From assembly GCA_013202335.1 (NCBI GenBank), contig JABMQR010000227.1, forward strand, positions 1 to 23,905: a DNA stretch of 23,905 nucleotides, in the 5' to 3' direction. Source of the DNA: Bacteroidota bacterium. Lineage in GTDB: Bacteria; Spirochaetota; Spirochaetia; JABMQR01. This document shows positions 13,814 through 22,619 of the stretch, one piece after another (position 1 is the stretch's first letter; the number at the start of each line of letters is the position of its first letter). Under the pieces are notes generated by a model. The model had not been told where the DNA came from and made no database searches. It was given only the letters and a program-made list of their open reading frames with translations. Both the position numbers and the translations under genes were made by a program.

Positions 13814-15982
13814 ATGAACCAGCGATTATCACAAGATTTCATTCATGGAAGAATCGGTACTCCGGTTAAACGTCTGGACGCTGTCGAAAAGGCCGGCGGT
13901 TATGCAAAATACATAGCTGACATGGATTTTGGCAGTGTGTTGTATGGACGTTTGATCAGATCCACAAAATCCAGAGCAAGATTAGTAAATGTGTCCATTC
14001 CAACACTTCCTGATGGTTATTTTTATATAAGCAGAAAAGATATCCCCGAAGGCGGAGAAAACCGTCTGCATATGATTACAGATGACTGGAGGGTGTTTGC
14101 TGAGGAAGAAGTTCGGTTTATCGGAGAAACAATAGGAATTTTGGTTGGACCAGATAAGAGTTTGCTTCTTGAATTGGAAAAATTGATTAATGTTGAGTAT
14201 GAAGAGTTGATTCCCACCTTTTCTATTGAGGAATCTCTGGAGTTGAAGGGCGGTTCAATATATGGGGATGACAATCTGTTTGCAGATTATCATCTTACAA
14301 AAGGAGACCCGGATTTAGATTCTGTTTTTTCCGGCAGCCACAGGATAATTGAAGATGAAATCTGCACAGGTTTTCAGGAACATGTTTACATGGAACCTCA
14401 AGGCATGGTTGGATTTTTTGAGAATGGAAAATATGTAATTACTGCCTCCTGTCAATGTCCCTTCTATATGCGAAAAGCAGTTGCCGGAGTTCTGGCTGTT
14501 GATTTAGATGATATTATTGTCAGACAGGCCGTAACAGGAGGAGCTTTCGGAGGAAAGGAACATTTTCCTGATGTAATTGCTGGTCCTCTGGTTGTAGCCG
14601 TACATGTAATAAAAAAACCTATACAAATACTATTTGATCGTAAGGAAGATATTAGTTTTACCGCAAAAAGACATCCGAGCAGGATACGATTTAAGACAGC
14701 TCTGAATGAAAACAATAAGATTGTTGGTATGGATATTGATATAGCAATAAATGCCGGTGCTTATCAAAGCTGTTCTCATATTGTATTGCAAAGGACAGTA
14801 TTTTCAGTAAACAGCGTATATGATATTCCGAATGTTCGGATTCACGGCAGAGCTGTAGCAACAAACACTTTTCCTTCAGATGCATTTCGCGGATTTGGCG
14901 CTCCACAGGGGATTTTTGCATGTGAAATGCACATGTCACATATTGCCAGAGATATAGGACTGGATGATGTTGAATTCAAAAAGCAATATTTTACTACCAC
15001 AGGTGGGTTAACTGTAACTAATGGAAGAATTCATGAAGAGGTAAAACTTCCCGAAATGCTGGGTAAAATTCTGAAAGCTTCTGATTATGAGAGAAAAAAC
15101 CTTGAATACGGCAATGGAAACGGCCGTGCAATTAGTATGTCTTTTTATAACCATGGTGGTGGGTTTACCGGTGATGGCGAAAAAGAGATTATAAAAGCAA
15201 AAGTTCGGTTGAAAAAACATAATAATAAACAGGTGAGCATTTGTATTGCAAATGTTGAGATAGGCCAGGGTTTTCAGACCACTTGCTCTAAAGTAGCAGC
15301 TAAAGTTCTTGGAATTCCACTTTCTGATATTATCTATGAAACACCGGATACATCCATTGCAGCAAATTCAGGACCAACTGTCGCTTCCAGGTCGATGATG
15401 GTGGTAGGAAAACTGGTTCAGACAGCAGCTGAAAAACTTCTCGTTGATTGGACTTCAAATGGTGAAACAACTGTTGAAGCTGATTATGTTCAACCCGATG
15501 GTATTGAGTGGGATGGTACTAATTTCCAGGGAGATGCCTATCCTGCCTACGGCTGGGGTATTTGTGCTGTTGAAGTTACTGTTGACCCGATTACACATGA
15601 AGTTGATACGGAAGGCGTATGGACTGTACATGATGTTGGCGTACCAATTGATGATTTGATAGTACATGGGCAAGTTCATGGCGGTGTGATTCAATCACTG
15701 GGATATGGAAGTTTAGAGAAACTGGAGATAAAAAATGGCGCTTTCTACCAGAATACCCTCGCAGATTATATTATTCCTACAACAATGGATTTTCCCTCTG
15801 TGAATAGTGATCTTGTAGAGAATCCCTATGAACATGGTCCGTTTGGTGCAAAAGGTCTGGGTGAGTTGGTTTTTGATGGAGCAGCCGCAGCATATGCAGC
15901 GGCTGTTCAAAAGGCTATAGATAAGAAAATTTCAAGAATTCCGGTTAACCCGGAATATATTTTCAATTTGAGGCGGAATTAA
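13814..15982 (+). CDS. xdhA: Xanthine dehydrogenase-type molybdopterin subunit (722 aa)
   Basis: Large molybdopterin-binding subunit of the xanthine dehydrogenase family. Sequence signs include the start GTPVKRLDAVEKAGGYAKY, QEHVYMEPQG carrying the substrate-orienting Glu, VTGGAFGGKE next to the molybdenum cofactor, and DAFRGFGAPQG with Arg359, equivalent to the substrate-binding Arg880 of bovine enzyme. The catalytic Glu684 is in GPFGAKGLGE. Retention of both Glu residues and the Arg is consistent with a xanthine or hypoxanthine oxidising enzyme. Adjacent 2Fe-2S and FAD subunits complete an alpha-beta-gamma complex. In such clusters the site is often thought to carry labile selenium instead of sulfur, which cannot be seen in sequence. 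The symbol follows E. coli by function; orthology is less certain than for ygfK or xdhD. Confidence 0.88.
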   Translation: MNQRLSQDFIHGRIGTPVKRLDAVEKAGGYAKYIADMDFGSVLYGRLIRSTKSRARLVNVSIPTLPDGYFYISRKDIPEGGENRLHMITDDWRVFAEEEVRFIGETIGILVGPDKSLLLELEKLINVEYEELIPTFSIEESLELKGGSIYGDDNLFADYHLTKGDPDLDSVFSGSHRIIEDEICTGFQEHVYMEPQGMVGFFENGKYVITASCQCPFYMRKAVAGVLAVDLDDIIVRQAVTGGAFGGKEHFPDVIAGPLVVAVHVIKKPIQILFDRKEDISFTAKRHPSRIRFKTALNENNKIVGMDIDIAINAGAYQSCSHIVLQRTVFSVNSVYDIPNVRIHGRAVATNTFPSDAFRGFGAPQGIFACEMHMSHIARDIGLDDVEFKKQYFTTTGGLTVTNGRIHEEVKLPEMLGKILKASDYERKNLEYGNGNGRAISMSFYNHGGGFTGDGEKEIIKAKVRLKKHNNKQVSICIANVEIGQGFQTTCSKVAAKVLGIPLSDIIYETPDTSIAANSGPTVASRSMMVVGKLVQTAAEKLLVDWTSNGETTVEADYVQPDGIEWDGTNFQGDAYPAYGWGICAVEVTVDPITHEVDTEGVWTVHDVGVPIDDLIVHGQVHGGVIQSLGYGSLEKLEIKNGAFYQNTLADYIIPTTMDFPSVNSDLVENPYEHGPFGAKGLGELVFDGAAAAYAAAVQKAIDKKISRIPVNPEYIFNLRRN

Positions 15983-15983
15983 T

Positions 15984-16457
15984 ATGCAGGATATAACTTT
16001 TACGCTGAATGGCGAAAAGATAACAGTTACCGCAAACCCCTCTTCAAGACTTCTTGATATTTTACGGGAGAAATTAGGGCTTACAGCAGTGAAAGAGGGG
16101 TGTGGAGAAGGTGAATGCGGTGCTTGTTCTGTTCTTAAAGGTGGGAAATTAGTGAATTCCTGTATTGTTCCCATTGGGACTGTGCAGGGTATAGAAATTA
16201 TTACACTTGAGGGGATCAGAGATACGGAAGAAGGGAAATGTATTATAGATTCCTTTGCTGAAAGTGGAGCTGTGCAATGCGGTTTTTGTACACCAGGTAT
16301 GGTAATGGCTTCAGCTGCTTTGCTGCGTACAAACCCAAACCCTAATGAAAATCAGATACGGGAAGCTTTATCCGGCAATCTTTGCAGGTGTACCGGTTAT
16401 AATATGATAATAACTGGAATTCAGATGGCAGCGAAAAGAGGTGAAGGAATATGGTAA
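15984..16457 (+). CDS. xdhC: 2Fe-2S subunit of molybdenum hydroxylase (157 aa)
   Basis: Standard small iron-sulfur subunit of molybdenum hydroxylases. The N-terminal plant-type ferredoxin cluster uses Cys40, Cys45, Cys48 and Cys60 (GCGEGECGAC...NSC). The C-terminal helical cluster uses Cys99, Cys102, Cys134 and Cys136 (QCGFCTPG...GNLCRCTGY). All eight ligands are present, which contrasts with the degenerate equivalent domain fused in XdhD further along. The start follows the xdhA stop by one base, and its last seven bases overlap the FAD-subunit gene. It relays electrons from the molybdenum site to FAD. Confidence 0.93.
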   Translation: MQDITFTLNGEKITVTANPSSRLLDILREKLGLTAVKEGCGEGECGACSVLKGGKLVNSCIVPIGTVQGIEIITLEGIRDTEEGKCIIDSFAESGAVQCGFCTPGMVMASAALLRTNPNPNENQIREALSGNLCRCTGYNMIITGIQMAAKRGEGIW

Positions 16458-17305
16458 ACAGTTATATCCCTAAAACACTCACAGAAGCAGCACAAATTCG
16501 TAAAGAGACTGGTGCAGTCCCAATAGCAGGGGGAACGGATCTTATGGTGAGATATCGTAATATTGCAGGTACCCTGCCGACATTTCCCTGGCCTGTGATG
16601 TTTATTAGCAATCTTGAAGAGTTGAAAGGAATTTCTAAAGAGCAGAACACGGTTATAATAAGAGCTGGAACTGAATTATCAGTAGTGTGCGAATCTTCAC
16701 TTGTTCACCCGGTTTTGAAAGATGCTGTACGACAAATGGCAGCACCGGCACTTCGTAATTTGGGTACCATTGCCGGAAATATTTGTAATGCATCCCCTGC
16801 TGGTGATGCTGTCTGTGTATTATATGCCCTGGATGCAGAGGTTGAATTAGCAACAGAGAAAAGTATGAGGCGCATGCTTCTTTCTGAATTTATTACCGGA
16901 CCGGGAAAAACTGAGTTAGATCCCGATGAATTAATGACTGCAATCAGAATTCCGGAGATGAAGGATACCGTATCATTCTATAAAAAGGTTGGTACCAGAA
17001 AGGCTAATGCTCTCAGTAAGCTTTCCTGTACCGGATTACTCTGTACTGAAAATGGGGTTGTAACTGATATGCGGCTTGCTGTTGGAGCTGTAGCACCTGT
17101 CGTTGTGCGCTCTGTTGAACTTGAAAAAAGTATACAGGGAATGAGAATTTCTGAATTTTCTGAATATGAAAATAGATTGTATCAGGCTTATGCAGAACTT
17201 ATAGTACCAATTGATGATCAGCGGTCAACAGCTGAATATCGAAAATCTACAGCCTGCGGTTTGATAAAAGAATTTTTTAGAATTATTAAAGAGGAGTTGT
17301 CCTGA
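16451..17305 (+). CDS. xdhB: FAD-binding subunit of xanthine dehydrogenase (284 aa)
   Basis: Medium FAD subunit of the CO dehydrogenase/xanthine dehydrogenase flavoprotein family. FAD contacts are visible as PIAGGTDLMV near the N-terminus and ALRNLGTIAGNICNASPAGD around residues 96-115, followed by KVGTRKANALSKLS in the C-terminal domain. It passes electrons from the 2Fe-2S subunit to NAD+ or another acceptor. The ATG overlaps the end of the 2Fe-2S gene by seven bases (ATGGTAA), and its stop TGA shares a base with the next ATG, so the four genes from xdhA to the deaminase are translationally linked. Length is normal for the family. Confidence 0.91.
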   Translation: MVNSYIPKTLTEAAQIRKETGAVPIAGGTDLMVRYRNIAGTLPTFPWPVMFISNLEELKGISKEQNTVIIRAGTELSVVCESSLVHPVLKDAVRQMAAPALRNLGTIAGNICNASPAGDAVCVLYALDAEVELATEKSMRRMLLSEFITGPGKTELDPDELMTAIRIPEMKDTVSFYKKVGTRKANALSKLSCTGLLCTENGVVTDMRLAVGAVAPVVVRSVELEKSIQGMRISEFSEYENRLYQAYAELIVPIDDQRSTAEYRKSTACGLIKEFFRIIKEELS

Positions 17306-18681
17306 TGTCAAAAATTTTACTTAAAAATATTTACTGCTTAATGACTTCGGCAGAAAACAACCCGTTAGTTGGATATGACCTGCTGATGGTTGATGGATTG
17401 GTTCAGGAAATTGCTAAAAATCTACCAATACCAGCGAATGATACATGCAGAGTTATTGACTGCTCTCATCATGTCGTTATTCCCGGTATGGTAAATACGC
17501 ATCACCATTTCTACCAGACTCTTACCAGAAACCTTCCTGCAGTGCAGAATGCAAAACTTTTCGACTGGCTAATCTATCTTTATGAGATTTGGAAATATCT
17601 TGATCCTGATTCAGTCTATTATTCCTCGCTCCTTGCAATGGGAGAACTCCTGAAAACTGGTTGTACAGCATCTACCGATCATCATTATCTCTACCCGGTA
17701 AGTTTTTCCGGAGATATTATGGAACTGCAGTTTCAAGCTGCTGAAACGTTGGGCATGAGATTTAGTCCTACAAGAGGTTCAATGTCGTTAAGCAAAAAGG
17801 ATGGAGGGCTGCCTCCGGACTCAGTCGTACAATCCGGGAAACAGATAATTGACGATAGTTTGCGGGTAATTGAAAAATACCACGATCCGTCCCCTTCGGC
17901 TATGAGAAAAATAATTCTTGCACCTTGCAGTCCATTTAGCGTTACAAAAGATTTGATGAAGGAATCTGCAAGACTTGCCAGAACCTATGGGGTGAATCTT
18001 CATACACATTTGGCAGAAACTGTTGATGAAAATGATTTTTGTCTTTCTGCCCACGGGAAAAGACCGCTCGCATTAATGGAAGAGTGTGAATTTATTGGGA
18101 GTGATGTATTCTATGCCCATGGGATTCATTTTACAGACGAAGAGCTGCACGTACTGGCAGAGACAAAGACGCAAATTGCCCATTGTCCATCCTCAAATAT
18201 GCGTCTTGGATCAGGTATATGCAGAGTTAAAGATATGCTTAAAGAGGACATTAATGTTGCTTTGGGTGTCGATGGGTCTGCATCCAATGATACATCTGAC
18301 ATGCTGGGAGAAGCCCGTGCAGCACTAATGCTTCAGCGGGTTCGCTATGGCAGTGATTCAGTATCAGTACGTGACATATTTAAGATGGCAACTATCAATG
18401 GGGCGAATGTGTTAAATTTCACCAATTCCGGTAAGTTGGAAAAAGGTTATAATGCTGATGCTGCTGTTTTTGATGTTAGTGGATTTGAATATTCTGGCAG
18501 TCATTCAGATCCAATCGCTGCACTACTATTTTCCGGGTATAACCATGGGACGCAATATACCATTGTTAACGGTCGCCTTGCAGTGGATAATGGGCGGCTG
18601 AAAGGTTTTGATGAGTTTGAACTTGCTGAGAAAGGGAATTTATCAGCAAACAGGCTTATGAAACAAGCAGGGTTACTATAA
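17305..18681 (+). CDS. 8-oxoguanine deaminase-family amidohydrolase (458 aa)
   Basis: Amidohydrolase-superfamily enzyme that closely resembles characterised 8-oxoguanine deaminases such as the Pseudomonas aeruginosa enzyme. Shared phrases are VNTHHHFYQTLTRNLPA with metal ligands His66 and His68, SMSLSKKDGGLPPDSVV, LAPCSPFSVTKDLM, LHTHLAE, IAHCPSSNMRLGSGI and LGVDGSASNDTSDM. It would hydrolyse 8-oxoguanine to urate and ammonia. That fits the cluster, since oxidation of guanine at C8 by the neighbouring molybdenum hydroxylase followed by this step yields urate without going through xanthine. It is clearly distinct from SsnA in the same operon. Its ATG overlaps the FAD-subunit stop by one base. 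An alternative substrate within the guanine-deaminase-like group is possible. Confidence 0.87.
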   Translation: MSKILLKNIYCLMTSAENNPLVGYDLLMVDGLVQEIAKNLPIPANDTCRVIDCSHHVVIPGMVNTHHHFYQTLTRNLPAVQNAKLFDWLIYLYEIWKYLDPDSVYYSSLLAMGELLKTGCTASTDHHYLYPVSFSGDIMELQFQAAETLGMRFSPTRGSMSLSKKDGGLPPDSVVQSGKQIIDDSLRVIEKYHDPSPSAMRKIILAPCSPFSVTKDLMKESARLARTYGVNLHTHLAETVDENDFCLSAHGKRPLALMEECEFIGSDVFYAHGIHFTDEELHVLAETKTQIAHCPSSNMRLGSGICRVKDMLKEDINVALGVDGSASNDTSDMLGEARAALMLQRVRYGSDSVSVRDIFKMATINGANVLNFTNSGKLEKGYNADAAVFDVSGFEYSGSHSDPIAALLFSGYNHGTQYTIVNGRLAVDNGRLKGFDEFELAEKGNLSANRLMKQAGLL

Positions 18682-18689
18682 ATAGACCT

Positions 18690-18859
18690 GAGAAAATTTC
18701 AAAATTCTAAAAACCAAACCAAAGATTTGGTTCAGTATTAAGAAATTTTCTTTTGAAGTTTTCGATTTGTATTTATGCAAATAATTATAAATTAAGGATA
18801 TATAAATCGAAAACTTCTGATTAATAAGTAGATTTTTCTAAAAAAAATTTAGAAAGATC
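18690..18859 (+). repeat. Three-hairpin intergenic element, copy B
   Basis: Hairpin 0: AGAAAATTTC (18691-18700) pairs with GAAATTTTCT (18742-18751), enclosing a smaller AACCAAA/TTTGGTT hairpin. Hairpin 1: GAAGTTTTCGATTT (18755-18768) pairs perfectly with 18804-18817. Hairpin 2: GATTTTTCTAAA (18831-18842) pairs with TTTAGAAAGATC (18848-18859), one pair being G-T. It fills the gap between the 8-oxoguanine deaminase and the YgfM-like gene and ends 28 bases before the latter's ATG. Confidence 0.85.
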
Positions 18860-18887
18860 ATCACCTTTTTATCGGCAGGAGGACTGT

Positions 18888-19727
18888 ATGATAGAAACAT
18901 ATTATAAAGCGGATGATGTTAAAGAAATTCTGACTTTGATAACCAATCATGATAAAAATGCTGGTTTTCTTGCTGGTGGTACTGATATAAACCGGCTAAA
19001 TTCCCAAAGCAGATATGAAACTGTTATTGATATAACTTCAGCATGTTTAAAAGAGATAAAAAAAACGAAATTTGGGCTGGAGATTGGCGCATGTGTTACC
19101 TTTGAACAAGCGCTTGAAGATAAATCAATTCCTGCTTATCTGATTAAGGCTTTACGCTATGCTGGTTCAAGAACTCTAAGAAACATGGCAACAATTGGTG
19201 GTAATGTGGCACTTCAGAGAAGTGACTCCTACCTCTTGCCGGTTTTGATTGCAGCAAAAGCCCGACTTATTACCGTAGATCTTTCAGAAAATGGTGAATT
19301 AATTGAGGACAGCGTTCCAATTCGTGAATACATAGAACATCGAGAGATGTTCCATCACACCCTTCTTGCACGGATTTGTCTTGATAAACCCGAACGTTTT
19401 GCTGCTTCAGAGAGATTCTGTAAAAGTATTCAGGCTCCTCCATCTATAGTTGTAGGTTTTGGAGCAGATTATTCTGAAAAAAGAAAGATTTTGAATAATT
19501 TAAGGATCGTTATTGGAACAGAACCCTATGGAATTTATAGACTTCTAAAAGTTGAGGAAGCGGTTAATCAGGGAGCAATTCAAACTGCCGAAGAACTTGA
19601 GAAAGCGGTTACTGAGGAAACAAAAGCAATAAGTGATTATACTGGGTCTGACTCATACAAAAAATATCTTGCAGGAACTGCTGCAGCAAACTTCTTTACC
19701 GAATGTTTAACTGCTTACGGAAGATAA
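18888..19727 (+). CDS. ygfM: YgfM-like FAD-binding subunit partnering XdhD (279 aa)
   Basis: Second FAD subunit of the molybdenum hydroxylase type in this window. FAD motifs are FLAGGTDINRLN near residue 24 and SRTLRNMATIGGNVALQRSDSYLLPVLIAA around 89-118. The replacement of the usual Asn-Ala-Ser-Pro-Ala-Gly-Asp stretch by LQRSDSYLLP is also seen in E. coli YgfM (about 259 aa), which sits beside xdhD there as well. It likely serves as the flavin partner of XdhD, 15 bases downstream. The start has a strong GGCAGGAGG site. Repeat element copy B occupies the whole upstream gap, so this pair may be expressed separately from the upstream part of the operon. Confidence 0.85.
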   Translation: MIETYYKADDVKEILTLITNHDKNAGFLAGGTDINRLNSQSRYETVIDITSACLKEIKKTKFGLEIGACVTFEQALEDKSIPAYLIKALRYAGSRTLRNMATIGGNVALQRSDSYLLPVLIAAKARLITVDLSENGELIEDSVPIREYIEHREMFHHTLLARICLDKPERFAASERFCKSIQAPPSIVVGFGADYSEKRKILNNLRIVIGTEPYGIYRLLKVEEAVNQGAIQTAEELEKAVTEETKAISDYTGSDSYKKYLAGTAAANFFTECLTAYGR

Positions 19728-19742
19728 TGAAGGAGAATTCAG

Positions 19743-22619
19743 ATGAATATTACCTGTAATATTAACAATAGACAAAAAACTTTGAGTTGTGAACATGGAG
19801 AATCTGTACAGAAAATTTTACATGAAGCAGGATATATTTCTGTAAGAAATAGTGATGATGGCGAAGGGTTTGCCGGTAGTGATACTATTCTTGTTGATGG
19901 AATCCCAAAATATGCTTCATTGCTTTTACCTGGACAGATTGATGGAAAAACTCTGCTTACTCCTGATGGTTTGGCAAAAGGAAGAACATTAACAGCTGTT
20001 CAACAAGCAATGGTTGATGCTGGTGTTGTGCAGTCTGCATATAATGCTCCTGCAGCAGCACTACTTATTACTGACCTTCTTCAGAGAATTTCGGAACCGA
20101 CAAGAGCTGATGTTAATGATGCACTTTCAGGATTATTTAATAGAGCTACAGGATATAAACAATTCTATAATGCCGTTGAGCTTGCAAAGTCAAGGTTGAA
20201 GAATACCGAGTATACAGGCGATATCATACCTGAATTCCGTAATGAACTAAAACATGTAGGAAAGGTTAAACCAAAAATCGATGGTAAAAAGCTGGTTGCA
20301 GGCTGGAGGTCATTTGTTGAAGATATGGTGGAACCCGGATCATGTATTTTAAAAATGGTAACCAGCCCTTATGCGCATGCATACATCAATTCTATTGATA
20401 TTTCAAAAGCACTTGCGATTGAGGGTGTGGTTGACATAATAACGTATGAAAATTGCCCTGATACCTATTATGGGCAGGCAGGACAGGGATTTCCGGAACC
20501 TTCACCTTATGACAGAAAGATGTTTAATAAAAAATTAAGACATGTGGGGGATCGTGTAGCCGCAATTATTGCTGAAAATGAGCAGGCGGCAGAAATCGCC
20601 TCCAATTTGATAGATGTAACTTATGAAGTATTAAAGCCGGTTCTTTCTCTGGATGATGCTATGAAGAAAAATGCACCTGTTATTCACAACAGTGTTGTAG
20701 AGTATGTTGTTGGGGCTCCGGAAAATCTTCAGGAGTATAATGCTGGTGCTGATGATCGTGATGGTAAGGTTATTTATCAATTTCCCATCCATGGAAATCC
20801 GCATAAAAATATAGCTGCATCAGTTTCTGGGGGAATTGGCGATATTAAAAAAGGATTTTCTCAGGCTGATGTTGTTATTGAACGTGAATACAATACTTCT
20901 CAAGTTCAATGTACCCCATTAGAAACTCACGTTGTATATGCGAAAATGCGCGGGGATAAACTTATTCTCCATGCATCTACACAAGTCCCCTGGCATATGC
21001 GGAGAATTGTTGCAACTGCCTGCGGTATTAGTGAAAATCAAGTTCAGATAATTAAAGAACGAGTTGGCGGCGGGTATGGATCAAAGCAGGATATATTACT
21101 GGAAGATGTTGCCGGATATGCATCTTATAAAACCGGCAGATCGGTTTTCTATCGATTTACAAGAGAACAGGAATTTATTGCCAATAGTACCAGGCATCCA
21201 ATGAGGGTTTCAGTTAAACTTGGCGCCAAAAAAGATGGTTCACTAACGGGTGTCTATATGGATGTAAAAGCCAATACCGGACCAACCGGTAATCATTGCT
21301 TAACCGTACCTATGAATGCCTGTTCGAAGTCCTTACCACTTGTTCTCTGTGATAACGTTAAGTTTGATGTTACAACCTATTATTCCAATATACCTCCAAC
21401 AGGGGCATATCAGGGTTATGGGGCTCCTAAGGGAAGCTATGCCATGCAGATGGCTCTGGCGGAACTTGCCGATGAACTGGGAATGGATCCGCTTGCACTG
21501 ATTGAAAAGAACAGGGTAGGAAAAGGTGTTATGCTGGAAATCTTACGGTGTCTTGGAGAAGGCCGCGAGGGGACTCCCGCATTAGTTGAGAGTTGTGGGT
21601 TAGAAGAAGCTCTGGAAAAAGGTGCAGAACTCATTAATTGGGGCAAACGGGAAATCTCTGAATCACAGGATATAAGTATTGGAAAGGGTGTTGTTATTAT
21701 ACAGCAAGGTTCAGGTCTTCCCGGGCTCGATCACTCATGTGCAGATATAAAAATGATTTCTGATGGAACTTTTATGCTTCATTCAGGCGGGGCAGATTTA
21801 GGAACAGGTCTTGATACTGTTTCAGTAAAATTTGCTTCGGAAGTATTATGTGTAGATATGGATCAGGTATCAATCCTGTCAGGCGATACAGATAATACTC
21901 CTTTTGATACGGGTGCGTACGCATCAAGTGGTACATTCTTTTCCGGTAGTGCTTCAAAAATGGCCGCTGAAGATTTGAAAAAAAATATTCTATTAGCTGC
22001 TTCAGAAATTTTAAAAGAAGATCAGGACGATCTTTTTCTTATACACCCTGGTGCCGTTGAATCCAGAAAGAGTGGGGAAATAATAACATATAAAAAAATA
22101 GCCCATGAAGTCTTAACAGGAACCGGACGTGGCCAGCTGATTGGTGCAGCATCGTTTACCACTGATAAATCTGCATTTCCGTATGGTGCACATTTCTGTC
22201 AGGCAGCAGTTAATACTAAAACCGGTGAAATAAAGATTCAGAAATATTATGCTCTTCAAGACTGTGGTACACCAATAAATCCCGAATTGGCTCTGGGGCA
22301 AATCTATGGTGGCGTTCTTAAATCAATAGGTCATACATTATATGAAGAACTTATACTCAACGACAAAGGAGAGTGTGTAAATTCGGTATTAAGAGATTAT
22401 GGCGTACCCATGATTAGTGAACTCCCTGATGTATTTGAAGCTATTTTGGTTGATACAGAGGATCCTTATGGTCCGTTCGGGGCAAAATCAGTTTCCGAAG
22501 TTAGTACTAATGGAGCAGCACCTGTAATAGCAAATGCTATTCATGATGCTGTAGGCATTTGGATAAGGGATTGGCCTATAACACCAGAAAAAATCCTTAG
22601 AGGTTTGAGCAAATTTTAG
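19743..22619 (+). CDS. xdhD: XdhD, molybdenum hydroxylase with degenerate 2Fe-2S domain (958 aa)
   Basis: Matches E. coli XdhD (956 aa) along its full length. Residues 1 to about 150 have the fold pattern of a molybdenum-hydroxylase 2Fe-2S subunit, but the ligand positions read D39, A44, D47, S59, S98, N101, N133 and A135. The remaining part is the molybdopterin subunit, with KERVGGGYGSKQD, GAYQGYGAPKG (Gln557 where xanthine dehydrogenase has its substrate Arg) and the catalytic Glu919 in GPFGAKSVSE. In anaerobic purine users this protein is implicated in a step of urate or related heterocycle conversion; the reaction is not settled. It pairs with the YgfM-like flavoprotein, and possibly with YgfK for electrons. 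GAAGGAG precedes the ATG. The last codons form the left arm of element copy C. Confidence 0.93.
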   Translation: MNITCNINNRQKTLSCEHGESVQKILHEAGYISVRNSDDGEGFAGSDTILVDGIPKYASLLLPGQIDGKTLLTPDGLAKGRTLTAVQQAMVDAGVVQSAYNAPAAALLITDLLQRISEPTRADVNDALSGLFNRATGYKQFYNAVELAKSRLKNTEYTGDIIPEFRNELKHVGKVKPKIDGKKLVAGWRSFVEDMVEPGSCILKMVTSPYAHAYINSIDISKALAIEGVVDIITYENCPDTYYGQAGQGFPEPSPYDRKMFNKKLRHVGDRVAAIIAENEQAAEIASNLIDVTYEVLKPVLSLDDAMKKNAPVIHNSVVEYVVGAPENLQEYNAGADDRDGKVIYQFPIHGNPHKNIAASVSGGIGDIKKGFSQADVVIEREYNTSQVQCTPLETHVVYAKMRGDKLILHASTQVPWHMRRIVATACGISENQVQIIKERVGGGYGSKQDILLEDVAGYASYKTGRSVFYRFTREQEFIANSTRHPMRVSVKLGAKKDGSLTGVYMDVKANTGPTGNHCLTVPMNACSKSLPLVLCDNVKFDVTTYYSNIPPTGAYQGYGAPKGSYAMQMALAELADELGMDPLALIEKNRVGKGVMLEILRCLGEGREGTPALVESCGLEEALEKGAELINWGKREISESQDISIGKGVVIIQQGSGLPGLDHSCADIKMISDGTFMLHSGGADLGTGLDTVSVKFASEVLCVDMDQVSILSGDTDNTPFDTGAYASSGTFFSGSASKMAAEDLKKNILLAASEILKEDQDDLFLIHPGAVESRKSGEIITYKKIAHEVLTGTGRGQLIGAASFTTDKSAFPYGAHFCQAAVNTKTGEIKIQKYYALQDCGTPINPELALGQIYGGVLKSIGHTLYEELILNDKGECVNSVLRDYGVPMISELPDVFEAILVDTEDPYGPFGAKSVSEVSTNGAAPVIANAIHDAVGIWIRDWPITPEKILRGLSKF

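Noticed and set aside
11155..18681. SsnA and the 8-oxoguanine deaminase as a recent tandem duplication
   Set aside because: They share only the amidohydrolase superfamily motifs; each carries subfamily-specific phrases along its length.
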